Shown piece after piece: positions 1 to 10,900 of a stretch of DNA of 64,000 bases. Position numbers and translations under genes: made by a program. The notes beneath the pieces are model-generated. The model ran no database searches. It had not been told where the DNA came from and saw only the letters and a program-made list of their open reading frames with translations. The first letter of the stretch is position 1. Each line of letters starts with the position of its first letter. Origin of the DNA: Bacteroidaceae bacterium (GTDB taxonomy: Bacteria; Bacteroidota; Bacteroidia; Bacteroidales; Bacteroidaceae); contig JAFZFN010000035.1 of NCBI GenBank assembly GCA_017555875.1, positions 122,242 to 186,241 on the forward strand, written 5' to 3'.

Positions 1-957
1 CTCGAGAATCTCGATACCCTGGGTATAGGGGAGGCGTACGAAGTCCTCCTTGATGACGCCTTCGAGGCGTGCGATGAGCTCCTTGTCGAACATGTCGTTG
101 AGGAACTTCACATCGTCGTAGCAGTGGTCGAGTGCCCAGCGCACGCAGTGCTTGATGAAGTCCTCGGCAAGCTGCATGTTGTCGTAGATGTCGTTGAAGG
201 CTACCTCGGGCTCGATCATCCAGAACTCTGCGAGGTGGCGCGGAGTGTTGGAGTTCTCGGCACGGAAGGTGGGGCCGAAGGTGTAGATGGCACCGAGTGC
301 GGTGGCTGCGAGCTCACCCTCGAGCTGGCCCGATACGGTGAGCGAGGCCTGCTTGCCGAAGAAGTCGCTGTCGTAGTTGATGCTGCCGTTCTCGTCCTTC
401 TTCAGATCGTAGAGGTTCATGGTGGTCACCTGGAACATCTGACCTGCACCCTCACAGTCCGAAGCGGTGATGATGGGTGTGTGGAAATAGTAGAAGCCAC
501 GCTCATGGAAGAACTGGTGGATGGCGATGGCCATGTTGTGGCGGATGCGATACACAGCACCGAAGGTGTTGGTTCGGGGACGGAGGTGTGCTATCTCGCG
601 GAGGAACTCCATGGAGTGGCCCTTCTTCTGCAGGGGATAGGTATTGTCACACTCGCCCAACACCTCGATCTCGCGTGCCTGAATCTCGGCAGCCTGGCCT
701 GCGCCTACTGACTGCACGAGTTCACCGTTGACGCTGATGCAAGCACCGGTGGTGATCTTCTTGAGCATCTCCTCGTCGAAGTTCTCGAGGTCTACTACGA
801 TCTGTATGTTCTTGATGGTGGATCCGTCGTTGAGCGCGATGAAGTTGACCTGCTTGCTACCACGACGGGTGCGTACCCATCCTTTGACGTTGACCATGGC
901 GCCGAAATCGGTGCGCTGCAAGAGGTCAACGATGCGTGTTCTGATGATTGTGTTCAT
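1..957 (-). CDS. asnS: Asparaginyl-tRNA synthetase, 3' part missing
   Basis: Class IIb aminoacyl-tRNA synthetase that charges tRNA-Asn in the cytoplasm. The frame opens with ATG at 957 ([13 protein letters not shown]) and stays open for 319 codons to the window edge; the family is usually about 465 aa, so roughly the last third is missing. The N-terminal OB-fold anticodon-binding domain covers residues 1-110 ([23 protein letters not shown]). The catalytic core follows, with class II motif 2 visible as [20 protein letters not shown] and further on PEVAF. It lies 53 bp downstream of the pseudouridine synthase gene on the same strand, probably as one transcript. The identification rests on the dense match to AsnRS motifs; AspRS is less likely because the PTFRAENS signature is AsnRS-like. 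Confidence 0.95.
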   Translation of the reverse strand, partial: MNTIIRTRIVDLLQRTDFGAMVNVKGWVRTRRGSKQVNFIALNDGSTIKNIQIVVDLENFDEEMLKKITTGACISVNGELVQSVGAGQAAEIQAREIEVLGECDNTYPLQKKGHSMEFLREIAHLRPRTNTFGAVYRIRHNMAIAIHQFFHERGFYYFHTPIITASDCEGAGQMFQVTTMNLYDLKKDENGSINYDSDFFGKQASLTVSGQLEGELAATALGAIYTFGPTFRAENSNTPRHLAEFWMIEPEVAFNDIYDNMQLAEDFIKHCVRWALDHCYDDVKFLNDMFDKELIARLEGVIKEDFVRLPYTQGIEILE

Positions 958-1010
958 GTTTAGTTTAATTCTGAATTATGATTTATGAATTCTGAATTTT
1001 TAATTTTCAA
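958..1010. repeat. AT-rich filler repeat between asnS and the pseudouridine synthase gene
   Basis: A short spacer of ATTATGA / ATTTTCAATT-type units (for example GAATTATGATTTATGAATTC). The same low-complexity filler recurs at 13366-13423, 36510-36545, 39280-39305, 46195-46285 and 51165-51200. No promoter is apparent. Confidence 0.6.
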
Positions 1011-2477
1011 TTACTCAAACGCTCCCATGCGCAGCATGTTGACCTCCTTCTCGGTGAGGAAGCGCCAGTCGCCGCGGCGAAGGTTCTTCTTGGTGAGTCC
1101 GGCAAACTGCACGCGGTCGAGACGGAGCACGCGATAGCCGAGGTGCTCGAACATGCGGCGCACGATACGGTTGCGTCCGCTGTGGATCTCCACGCCTACG
1201 AGTGTCTTGTCGGTCTCGTGGGTGTAGCTCACCTCATCGGCGTGTATCTCGCCATCCTCGAGCTGTATGCCACGGGCCAGCTGGTCCATGTCGGCAGCGG
1301 TGAGGTTCTTGTCGAGGCGCACGTGATAGATCTTCTTCTTGAGGAAGCGGGGGTGTGTGAGCTTCGATGCCATCTCTCCGTCATTGGTGAGGAGAAGCAC
1401 ACCGGTGGTGTTGCGGTCGAGACGACCTACGGGGTAGATACGCTCCTTGCAGGCTCCCTTGACGAGCTCCATCACGGTCTTGCGGTCCTGAGGGTCGTCG
1501 ACGGTGGTCACATAGTCCTTGGGTTTGTTGAGGAGGATGTAGATCTTGCGCTCGATGCTGATGGTCTGGTCGTGGAAGCGCACCTCGTCGCCCAGCTTCA
1601 CCTTGGTGCCGAGCTCGGTCACCACCTGTCCGTTGACAGTCACCACGCCAGCGGTGATGAAGTCGTCGGCCTCGCGGCGCGAGCACACACCTGCGTTGGC
1701 GAGGTACTTGTTGAGGCGGATGGGCTCGTTGGGGTCCTTCATCTCCTCACGATATTGTATCTGCTTCTTCTTGCTATATTTGTTGTCACCGAAGCCACCT
1801 TTCTTGAATCCTCCACCGGCAGGACGCTGTCCGTAGCCTGCAGGACGCTGGCCATAGCCGCCCTCGCGGTTGTAGCCACCCTCGCGGCTGTAGCGGGGAC
1901 GTGCGTTGTAGCCCTCGCCACCCTCACGGCTGTAGGTGGGGCGGAAGGTGTTGGCAGCGTCGGAGTGCCACTCGTTGCCTGCCTCTGCGCGGTCCTGCTG
2001 GGGACGGCGGCTATAGGGCTTGTCGGCGCGGTTGTAGTCGCTGTTGTAGCTGTTGCCACGACTATAGGTACGCTCGCGGTTGTAGCCTTCCTCGCGGTTG
2101 TAGCCTTCCTCACGGTTGTAGCCTCCCTCGGCGCCGAAGGTGTTGTAGCTGCGCTCTCCGCGCTCATGATTGTAGCCACCCTCACGGTTGTAGCCACCCT
2201 CGCGGTTGAAGCGGGGACGGTTGTTCTCAAAGTTTGGGTTGAAGGAACTGCGCTGTGTGCGCTCCACCTTGGCATAGCGGGGTGCGCTGCCCTCCTCGCG
2301 GTGGAATCGGGGACGCTGGGGGCGTGTGGTGCCATCGGCATTTCTCACGAAACGCGGACGCTGGCCCTGTGCACGGGTACCTTCGTTGTTCCAACTGTTG
2401 TCGCGGTCGAACGATCTGCGCTCGCCGCCTCTCTCTGACTCGAATCCCTCGAATCGGTTCACATTGTCTGTACTCAT
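1011..2477 (-). CDS. rluB: 23S rRNA pseudouridine synthase (RluB/RsuA family) with long RGG/GYN-repeat N-terminal tail
   Basis: Converts a specific uridine in large-subunit rRNA to pseudouridine. Residues 1-245 are a low-complexity, Arg/Gly/Tyr/Asn-rich tail with many copies of YNREGGYNRE, likely disordered and RNA-binding. An S4 RNA-binding domain starts near residue 252 (IRLNKYLANAGVCSRREADD). The catalytic domain follows, with the GRLDRNTTGVLLLTNDG motif near residue 350, whose Asp is the family nucleophile. A usual RsuA/RluB protein is about 240-300 aa, so the tail nearly doubles its length. The start at 2477 keeps the whole tail in frame. It lies between purB and asnS on the same strand. 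RluB rather than RsuA or RluE is the family default and is not proven here. Confidence 0.9.
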   Translation of the reverse strand: MSTDNVNRFEGFESERGGERRSFDRDNSWNNEGTRAQGQRPRFVRNADGTTRPQRPRFHREEGSAPRYAKVERTQRSSFNPNFENNRPRFNREGGYNREGGYNHERGERSYNTFGAEGGYNREEGYNREEGYNRERTYSRGNSYNSDYNRADKPYSRRPQQDRAEAGNEWHSDAANTFRPTYSREGGEGYNARPRYSREGGYNREGGYGQRPAGYGQRPAGGGFKKGGFGDNKYSKKKQIQYREEMKDPNEPIRLNKYLANAGVCSRREADDFITAGVVTVNGQVVTELGTKVKLGDEVRFHDQTISIERKIYILLNKPKDYVTTVDDPQDRKTVMELVKGACKERIYPVGRLDRNTTGVLLLTNDGEMASKLTHPRFLKKKIYHVRLDKNLTAADMDQLARGIQLEDGEIHADEVSYTHETDKTLVGVEIHSGRNRIVRRMFEHLGYRVLRLDRVQFAGLTKKNLRRGDWRFLTEKEVNMLRMGAFE

Positions 2478-2761
2478 TTCTGTTAGGTTAGTTTTTTATT
2501 GTTTCCAGCCTCACGGCCTTAATGGAAGACCCACCCTAACCCTCCCTCTAGGGAGGGGACTCAAGCATCGCTGAGTAGTGAATCTATAATCTCTATTTTA
2601 CGAATGTTTTTGCAATATACTTTGTTCAACAAGTCTAATCTTTTGCGCCCCCACCAGTCACCCCTCCATAGAGGGCCGACGCGAAAGGAGCGTCGGTTGC
2701 GACGACGGGAAGTTTATCTCCCCAAAGGAGTTCTGCAAAGCAGATCCTTCGGGGGTCTCCC
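2478..2761. repeat. Spacer with GC-rich REP-like palindromes
   Basis: This 284-bp spacer holds two members of a dispersed palindrome family: CCCTCCCT-CTA-GGGAGGGG around 2540-2558, preceded by GACCCACCCTAA, and CAGTCACCCCTCCATAGAGGG around 2656-2676, followed by GACGCGAAAGGAGCGTCGG. Related copies lie near 4450-4490, 13184-13205 and, in frame, at 43073-43119. No gene is visible. Confidence 0.6.
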
Positions 2762-4108
2762 TTACACTCCCGTGTAGTTCCAAGGAGTGATCTGCTTGAG
2801 CTCGGCCTTCACGGCATCGCTCACGTCGAGTCCCTCGATGAACTCCTGCATCGACTCGGCAGTCACGGCAGCGTTGGTGCGTGTGAGTGCCTTGAGTGCC
2901 TCGTAGGGGTTGGGGTAAGCCTCGCGGCGGAGGATGGTCTGTATGGCCTCAGCAGCCACGTTCCAGCTACCCTCGAGGTCGCGACGGATGGCAGCCTCGT
3001 TGAGGAGGAGCTTGCCGAGACCCTTGAGCGAGCTCTGTATGGCGATGGCGATGTGGCCGAAGGGCACACCCACGTTGCGCAGCACGGTAGAGTCGGTGAG
3101 GTCGCGCTGCAGGCGACTGATGGGGAGCTTGCTGGCCAGGTGCTCGAGGATGGCGTTGGCGATGCCCAGGTTGCCCTCGGCATTCTCAAAGTCGATGGGG
3201 TTCACCTTATGGGGCATAGCGCTCGAGCCTACCTCGCCTGCCTTGATCTTCTGCTTGAAGTACTCCATGGAGATGTACTGCCAGAAGTCGCGGTTCATGT
3301 CGATCATGATCGTGTTGATGCGCTTGAGTGCGTCGAACACGCCAGCCAGGAAGTCATAGTTAGATATCTGTGTGGTGTACTGCTCACGCTCGAGGCCGAG
3401 GTAGTCGCTCACGAAGCGGTTGCCCACAGCCTTCCAGTCGTAGGTGGGGTAGGCCACGTTGTGGGCGTTGTAGTTACCCGTGGCGCCGCCAAACTTGGCA
3501 GTTAGGGGACAAGCCTTGAGCACGGCGAGCTGCTGCTCCAGTCGGTAGGCAAACACGCGCACCTCCTTGCCGAGACGGGTGGGCGACGCGGGCTGTCCGT
3601 GGGTCTTGGCCAGCATGGGGATGGCATCCCACTCGTCGGCATAGGCGTTGAGCTGACCGATGAGCTGCTCGATGAGAGGATAGTAGACCTCCACCAAGGC
3701 CTCCTTCACTGAGAGGGGCACCGAGGTGTTGTTGATATCCTGCGAGGTGAGGCCAAAGTGCACAAACTCCTTGAAGGGGATGAGCGCAGGCTCCTTGTCG
3801 AACTGCTCCTTGATGAAGTACTCCACCGCCTTCACGTCGTGGTTGGTCACGCTCTCGATCTCCTTCACGCGCGCTGCGTCGGCCTCAGAGAACTGCTGGT
3901 AGATGCCACGCAGGTAGGGGAACAGGGCCTTGTCCACACCCTGCAGCTGGGGCAATGGGAGCTCGCAAAGCATGATGAAATACTCGATCTCGACGCGTAC
4001 TCGATAGCGGATGAGGGCGTACTCAGAGAAATACTCGGCTAACTGTGCGGTCTTGCTTCTGTAGCGACCGTCGATGGGCGAAACCGCCGTAAGGATATCC
4101 AAATTCAT
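2762..4108 (-). CDS. purB: Adenylosuccinate lyase
   Basis: Cytoplasmic enzyme of purine synthesis that releases fumarate from SAICAR and from adenylosuccinate. At 448 aa it has the normal length. The fumarase/aspartase superfamily signature SSAMPHKVNPIDFENAEGN is intact near residue 295, on the mobile loop with the catalytic Ser. An upstream conserved block reads FVHFGLTSQDINNTS, and KTHGQPASPTRLGKE carries the His-containing active-site stretch. The start MNLDILTAVSPIDGRYR matches the usual N-terminus. It is the first gene of a minus-strand set with the pseudouridine synthase and asnS. Upstream lies a tandem promoter repeat (4190-4313). Confidence 0.97.
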   Translation of the reverse strand: MNLDILTAVSPIDGRYRSKTAQLAEYFSEYALIRYRVRVEIEYFIMLCELPLPQLQGVDKALFPYLRGIYQQFSEADAARVKEIESVTNHDVKAVEYFIKEQFDKEPALIPFKEFVHFGLTSQDINNTSVPLSVKEALVEVYYPLIEQLIGQLNAYADEWDAIPMLAKTHGQPASPTRLGKEVRVFAYRLEQQLAVLKACPLTAKFGGATGNYNAHNVAYPTYDWKAVGNRFVSDYLGLEREQYTTQISNYDFLAGVFDALKRINTIMIDMNRDFWQYISMEYFKQKIKAGEVGSSAMPHKVNPIDFENAEGNLGIANAILEHLASKLPISRLQRDLTDSTVLRNVGVPFGHIAIAIQSSLKGLGKLLLNEAAIRRDLEGSWNVAAEAIQTILRREAYPNPYEALKALTRTNAAVTAESMQEFIEGLDVSDAVKAELKQITPWNYTGV

Positions 4109-4189
4109 AGTCTATGATAAATGTTTCTTTTTCGTGTCTTCCTTGTCCTAAAACAGACGCAACATCACTGCCCCACCTGTTTCGGTCTG

Positions 4190-4221
4190 CAAAGGTACGA
4201 ATAAGTGAGCGAAAAGGCAAA
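4190..4221 (-). promoter_or_regulatory. purB promoter within repeat copy 1
   Basis: On the minus strand there is TTTG at 4221-4218, a 20-bp spacer, then TACCTTTG at 4197-4190. This matches the Bacteroidetes -33/-7 promoter. It is 82 nt upstream of the purB start. Confidence 0.75.
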
Positions 4222-4313
4222 TTTATTTGAGCTTTTCTCAGCGAACGAGAGTACCTAAACGACTTTCTAGTCGTAAAGGTACGAATAAGTGAGCGAAAAG
4301 GCAAATTTATTTG
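4190..4313 (-). repeat. Promoter-bearing repeat, two copies, period 84 bp
   Basis: A 39-bp block (AAAGGTACGAATAAGTGAGC...TTTATTTG on the plus strand) occurs at 4191-4229 and again, identical, at 4275-4313. Between them is a palindromic segment (GTACCTAAACGACTT...AGTCGTAAAGGTAC on the plus strand). The purB-proximal copy has a full -7 (TACCTTTG); the distal copy reads TACCTTTA. The same family is found at 39871-40048. Confidence 0.8.
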
Positions 4314-4488
4314 GGCACAAAGAGATAAAAAAATTTTCGTACAAAGGCGCATCACGCTGCGCAGACTGACACAATTTACTATTTGACAATTTACTATTTA
4401 CTATTTATTTACGATTTGGCAATTTAGCAATTTCACCCGCGGACTCTGAGTCCTCCCCATAGAGGGGGCCGACGCGAAAGAGCGTCGG

Positions 4489-4520
4489 GATACGCGCATA
4501 ATGCACGTGCGGAACGCGAG
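4489..4520. repeat. Dispersed repeat, copy 1
   Basis: GATACGCGCATAATGCACGT plus GCGGAACGCGAG. A near-identical copy (two mismatches) lies at 39623-39654, 35 kb away and in the same orientation. Both are in repeat-rich spacers. Confidence 0.7.
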
Positions 4521-4527
4521 AAGCTGG

Positions 4528-4681
4528 CGATGACGATGACGATGACAGAATATGCACGCCTTCGCGGCAGGGCGGGGCGGAGGATGAACATTTATTATAT
4601 ATATATATATAATAAAAAATTGTGAGCATCGCTGGGTCGATGATGATGGGTGTGCGCATTTTGTCATCGTCATCGTCATCG
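4528..4681. repeat. Inverted repeat with central TA palindrome
   Basis: The arms CGATGACGATGACGATGACA (4528-4547) and TGTCATCGTCATCGTCATCG (4662-4681) are perfect reverse complements. The 114-bp interior includes a perfect 26-bp TA-rich palindrome at 4591-4616. The arms are also a GAC/GAT-type short tandem repeat, so chance growth of a microsatellite is possible. Confidence 0.6.
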
Positions 4682-4822
4682 TCATCACTTTGCTGTTGTC
4701 TTTTCCTGAAAAAGGTTGACTCTTTTTAGGCCAGGGCACTCTGCGAGATTTCTCGCTTGCTCGAAATTACACGAGATGTTTTGGACAACACCTATGTTAT
4801 TCCCCAAAAATCACCAAAAGAC

Positions 4823-4853
4823 TTGCACGATACATTATTTTTTTGTATCTTTG
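4823..4853 (+). promoter_or_regulatory. Promoter for the sialidase gene
   Basis: TTGC at 4823-4826, a 19-bp spacer, then TATCTTTG at 4846-4853. The -7 is perfect; the -33 is one base off TTTG. The start codon is 145 nt downstream, so the leader is long. Confidence 0.6.
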
Positions 4854-4997
4854 CATAGTGTACGCACAATACCGCAACACCGCCCCACAGCAGCCGAGCG
4901 ACACAGATGAGACAGACAGGGGGGGGCGAGAAATGCACTGCGAATCAATCAATTAACAACAATCAATAACCAAACCAATCAAACAAGACAAGAGACC

Positions 4998-7900
4998 ATG
5001 AAGAGATTTTCGACATTCCTTGCGGCCCTGCTATGCACAGCAACCGCAATCTTTGCCGACGGCCCGTTCCGTAACCATCGTTACGACTCGTTCAAAGTGC
5101 TGAACGTGACGAGCGACAACATCGTGTTCATCGGTAACAGTATCACCGACATGCACTGCTGGCCCGAGGCCTTCGTGACCAGCAATGGAGACTATCTGCC
5201 CATCGTGAACCGCGGTAACTCGGGTACCTACTCTACCGAGCAGAGCGACAACCTGGAGTCATACATCAACGGCAAGCCCAAGAAGGTGTTCATGATGATC
5301 GGTACGAACGACATCGCCACCTCGGGCGGACTCAACTTCAGCCCCGAGCAGGTGCTCGCGTACATCAAGAGCATCGTGACCCGCATCCATGCGCACTCGC
5401 CCAACACCAAGGTGTACCTCTACAGCATCTTGAACAACAACACTTCGAACCGCGTACAGGCCACATGGCTCAAGACCAACGAGATCGTGAAGGCATACGC
5501 TGACGCTACAACCAATGTGACCTATGTAGACCTCTACGACAAGCTCACCAATGTGGCTAATGGCGGTGCATGGAGCTACGACAACCTCCACCTCACCGCT
5601 GGTGCTTACCAGGCATGGTGCGAGACTATCTGCCAGTACCTTCAGGAGGGTGAGGACTACACCGTATCATGCGTTTACCCCGAGAACACCCTTGAAGTGC
5701 AAAACCGTGGCGGCCTCGGCAATGCAGCGCACGGCATGCGTGCTACCTACTTCAGCTGCCTCCCCATCAAGAGCAACGACGTGCTCGTGTTCGGTGACTC
5801 ATTCATCAAGAATGGCGAGTGGCAAGAACTTCTCGGCAATCCCAACGTGAAGAACCGCGGTACAGGATGGAACAACAGTGGCGACATCGCTACCACAAGC
5901 AAGATAGTAGATGCCACCTACGCTAACGTTGAGGGCGTAGCTAAGGCCGATGCCAAGGCCATCTTCCTCTACACTGGCACGGCCGACTGCACTGGTTCTA
6001 CCGACATCGCAACCGTGAAAGCCAACTACAAGGCATTGGTAGACAAGATTGTCGAGAAGTCGCCCACATCAAAGATCTACTTGATGGCCATCTGCCCCAG
6101 AAACAATGCCAGCCACAACACTCGTATCGCGGAGCTGAATGCTTATATGGAGTCATTGAAATCTGATAAAATTCGTTACATCGACACCTATACTCCCATG
6201 TTCAATAGCGATGCCGTAAACTCAAGCCTCGTATTCTCTAACGACTACATCGGTGGCTTGGCCTATGCCAAGATAGCCAATTTGATGAAGGAGACCCTCC
6301 TTGCAGACTTCCCCAGCGACACCTATAATGTAGTGACTGAGGCCGATGCAGCTACACGCTATGCACAGGCAGGATTGCGCAACCAGTTGACTCAAGTGAT
6401 TGCTCGCGGTTTGGTAGCTGAACGCGGCGATGAGGCTGGTCAGTACAATGCAGCAAAGATGGCTGCCTTCGACACCAAGCTCACTGAAGCAACTACACTT
6501 CTGGAGAAGAGCAGCATCACACAGGATGAGGTGACCGCAATGGCAAACAGCCTCACCACAATCCTGAACGGCGCACTCTCCATGCCCACCAACAGTACCC
6601 AAGGCAACGAAGTATGGTATCAGCTCTACACCCCCAACCGCAGCAACAAATACCTCACCAGCAATGGTGCGGGCGCTGGCGTGACTGGTAATGACAAGCA
6701 CAACTACGCCACTGGAATGTGGAAGTTTGTGCTCCGCGAGGATGGCACAACGCTCGACATCATCAACCGCAACGACAACTCATACCTCGCTCCTACAGCG
6801 GCCTACAATGCACAGATCACGACATCGGCCACTCAGCCCACTAACGGTTGGACACTGAGTTACGCCAACACGCCTGGACTTTTCATTATTAGTAGTGGTA
6901 CGGTACAGTTGAACCAAACCACATTAACTAATACACCAGTTTACAATTGGAGTAATGGTCAAACAAGTACAGACCGTGGTGATACCGGTTGCCAGTATAT
7001 GGTATCCATTGTAAAGGGTGAACCTGACGAGTTGCCCGATCCCTCATTACTGACATTGACGCTGACCACCAATGAATTCCAAAGCGGACAGTCTACATGG
7101 ACAAAAAATGTATCTTCAAGTGATGGCTGGTATGGTAAGTTTGTTACAAACACCACTCCTGTAGTAACCGTAGAGAGCACAGACAAGACCGTCAACAACA
7201 TGGGTTGGTCAAACAAACGTCCTTGGTTGCAGACTGGATATTCTTACAATATCTCTTTGCCCGAAGGATATATAATCGTAGGATATGATTTGACCACATT
7301 GGAAGGTGGAGGTTTCAGCGGTACATACACCTACACCACAGCTGAGGGCACTGCAACAAGCCCTGCTCAAACAGGCACAGCTCAGACAGTAACAGCAACA
7401 GGCCTCGCAACCCAGACCATCACCCTCAAGGTCGGTGAGGGCACCGATGGCACCAAGGGTATCATGATGACCAATTTGGTAATCCGATATAAAGAGTTAT
7501 TACCTACACTGACATACACCATTGACAAGGAAAATGGTAACCTCTATAAGGATAATGGCACATCGGCAAACCAAAGTTGGAACAGCGCATGGAGAAGCAA
7601 TGCTGAACCACAGTTGGTATTCAGCTGCCCAGCCAATAACATGAATTGGGTAGACAATAATGTGCAGATGATGACAGGTCAGGCTACAACATCTACATAC
7701 ACTTTGACGGTGCCCGATGGATATGTTATCGGTAGCTATAGCTTCACATTTGCAAACAACAACCACGACACAGGCCTCAGCTTGGCAATGACAGGTGGCA
7801 ACACATACACTACTACTCGTGCAGCACAGACCATCAGCGCAAGAAATCAAAAGTTGAGCTCAATGTCGTTTGTTCTCTCAGGAACCAACGGTAACGGTGT

Positions 7901-10900
7901 TATACTCACAAACTTTACCGTAACCTTCGTTGACCCTGCAATTGCAGGTAAAGAAGAGGTTGAAGAAGAAGATGCAGAACTCACAGCTGCCAAGACCGAA
8001 GCCAAGGCTACCGTAACGGCCAACGCTGCAAAGCTGGATGATGCACTTGGTTACTATTCATACACCATCGATGGTGTCAAGGTGTACGATGCAAGTGAGG
8101 TGACAGCAGCCATTGATGCAGCTACCGCTGTAGCAGAAGTAGAGGCTATCGTGGCCACCTACTCATTGAACCTCCCCGAGGTGGGCAAGTATTACCGCAT
8201 CAAGGGAAAAGACTCAGGCAGGTATCTCGATGCTGTGAACCGCCACAGCGGCAACCAGATGGGTATGAAGACCGAAGCTGAGCGTGACTTCCTTGGCTCA
8301 ATCTTCTTTCTCGACGAGGGTAGCAAGTGGCTCAATATGGGTACCAACACCTACATAAAAGACACCTACAACATCGGTGCAGACAAGGCTGGCGCCAACA
8401 CCTGGACCTTCGAGGCATCGCCCCGCACATTGGGTTGCCTTCTCCTCAAGTCAAGTGGAAGTTCGCCCTACCTACACGACAGTGGCTATGCCAACCGCTG
8501 TAGCGGTGATGGTGGGCACGCAGCCCACGACTTCGTGCTTGAAGAGGTTGCGGCCTACTCCCTCACGGTAGAAGCTCCTGCAATAGTAGGTGCTACCGCT
8601 ACATGGAATGGTGAGACCAAGACATTGCCTGCTGTATGGGCACTCTTCGAGGGCACAACCATTACCGACGGTACATTGACAATCAACGGCAATGAGAACT
8701 TCGCACTCACAGGAGTGAAGGAGGGTGAGAACACCATCAATGGCAACACCTTGGAGATTTCAACACTCACAGCAAACCGCACGATTACGGCAAGCTTTAC
8801 TCCGACCTTCTTCTCTGCAAACTTAGAGAACCTCGTGCCTGTACATATCTATAGCATCCGCGACAAGAACTACACCATCTGCCTTAATGAGGCGGCCGAC
8901 TATGCTGGCCATGCAGTGAACTCAGGTACCACAGATTACACTTTGAACGAGGTATGGTATCTCGTGGGTACTGCCGAATCGTTCAAGATGTATAGTTATA
9001 CCGCAGGTATGGGCCTCGCTCTTACCTTGGCAGGCACAGGCAGTGGTAGCGCTGCCACGATGACCGCTACAGGTACAGACCTCTGCTTGAATATGGTGGA
9101 GAATGGCTATACCATCTGCCCCAAGGGAACTCCTGGACAGAGTTTCAATATGCATGGTGCGAAAGGTAACGACATCAAGCTCTATAGTTCTACCGATGGA
9201 GGTAGCGTTTGGGGAGTTAATGTTATCGACATCACCAAGCCCTTGACCCTTAACGTGGAGGTGAGCGGTGAGCAACCCTATGCACCCAACTTCCGTGTAG
9301 CAAACTTGTCAACCACCATCGCTGGACAGATTGCTACAAGCATCATCACAGGCGATGTGGAGGCACGCACCTACTACCTCCCCGCAGGTGCTACCATCAC
9401 CTTGAACAATGCCTACATATATCGTGGCTACACTTTTGATGGTTTCAAAGATGCCGAGGGTAATGCAGCTGAGTATAATGACACTCCCATCCCCGCAGGC
9501 GGACTTGAGGTGACGGCTTCATATAGCGTAGATGAGGATAACAAGTACCAGTACCTCTTCTACTCTAACGACCCCGTGATGAACAAGCCCTACCGTATCC
9601 CTGCCATTGCCGTGACTCGCAAGGGTACTATCTTGGCGGTTACCGACCATCGCCCTGGTGGTAGTGACGTGGGCTTTGCTCCCGTAGACATCAAGATTCG
9701 TCGTTCTGATGACAATGGTCTCACTTGGACCGATGAAGAGTTTGTCGCTGATGGTACAGGCCAGCACGTGACTGTAGGGGATGTTACCCATACCAACGTA
9801 TTCAACTATGCCTTCGGAGATGCAGCAATCGTGGCCGACCGCGAGAGCGACGAGGTGCTCATCATGTGCGTGGGCGGTAAGCAGAACTTCCCCGGTGCTG
9901 ACGCTACACACCACAACTACACAGCCCGTTTGCGTAGCCACGACGGTGGTGTCACATGGGACGAGCCCGAGAACGTGACAGCCAACTTCATGGATGTGAC
10001 TCCGCTCTACAACAATGAGAACCCCAAAGGTTACGAGCCCATCCTCCCCGAAGCTTATAGCTTGTTCTACGGTTCTGGTCGCATTCTTCAATCACGCGTA
10101 TTCAAGGCAGAGGGTAGCCAGTACTACCGCATCTATGCCGCACTACTCGTTCGCGAAGTTCGCGAAAATGAAACAGGTGCTTCGCACAACAACTATGTGG
10201 TATACTCTGACAACTTCGGCGAGACATGGAACCTCCTCGGTGGTCGCTGCGTGAATGGCGGTGACGAAGCCAAGGTAGAGGAGTTGCCCGACGGCACCAT
10301 CATCATCAGTAGCCGTAAGGGCAATGGCCGCTACTTCAATATCTTCACCTTCACAGATATAGCAGCAGGTACAGGTTCTTGGAGCAGTCAAGTTGCCAGT
10401 GAGACGATCACAGGTGGCATCAGCTTTGGTAACAACGCATGTAATGGAGAGATTTACAAGGTGAAAGCCATACACAACGAAACGGGTCGCATCTGTGATG
10501 TAATGTTGCAATCTACTCCCACAGGTCAGCGAGGCGACTACACCGCTGATGGCCGTAACGATGTGACCATCTTCTTCAAGGAGATGAACTACAGCACTGC
10601 TTATACTCCCACCACCTTTGCCGAGAACTGGACTAAGGGCTTGGTTGTAAGCCGAGTGCGCTCAGCCTACTCAACCATGGATATCCAGCTCGATGGTAAG
10701 ATAGCCTTCTTCTACGAAGAGGATCCCGAGAGCTATAGCATGGTATATGTTCCCCTCTCACTCGAAGAGATGACTAACGGCGCATATAGCCTCTACACCG
10801 TAAACAGCACCATTAGCGAGCACGGCATCGGAACCTTCTATACTACTTCAGCAATGCAGATTCCCGAGGGCGTGCAGGCATATGTGGCTACTGAGCAGCC

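Larger units (their letters stand above)
4109..4997. other. Long repeat-rich spacer between purB and the sialidase gene
   Basis: No credible gene. From left to right it holds the two-copy promoter repeat for purB (4190-4313), an AATTTACTATTTGAC-type filler (4374-4425), a GC-rich palindrome copy (4441-4489), the start of a dispersed repeat shared with 39623-39654 (4489-4520), a large inverted repeat with a central TA palindrome (4528-4681), and the sialidase promoter (4823-4853). The leader between that promoter and the start codon is about 140 nt. Confidence 0.7.

Noticed and set aside
1143..2438. 431-codon plus-strand frame opposite the pseudouridine synthase gene
   Set aside because: It mirrors the repeat-rich coding strand, has no family resemblance, and its composition (Val/Ala/Leu runs) is the antisense of RGG-type repeats.
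4591..4616. Replication origin or partition site
   Set aside because: The TA palindrome alone is not evidence; there are no DnaA boxes or replication genes nearby.
4716..4910. 64-codon plus-strand frame before the sialidase gene
   Set aside because: It spans the promoter and has no coding character.
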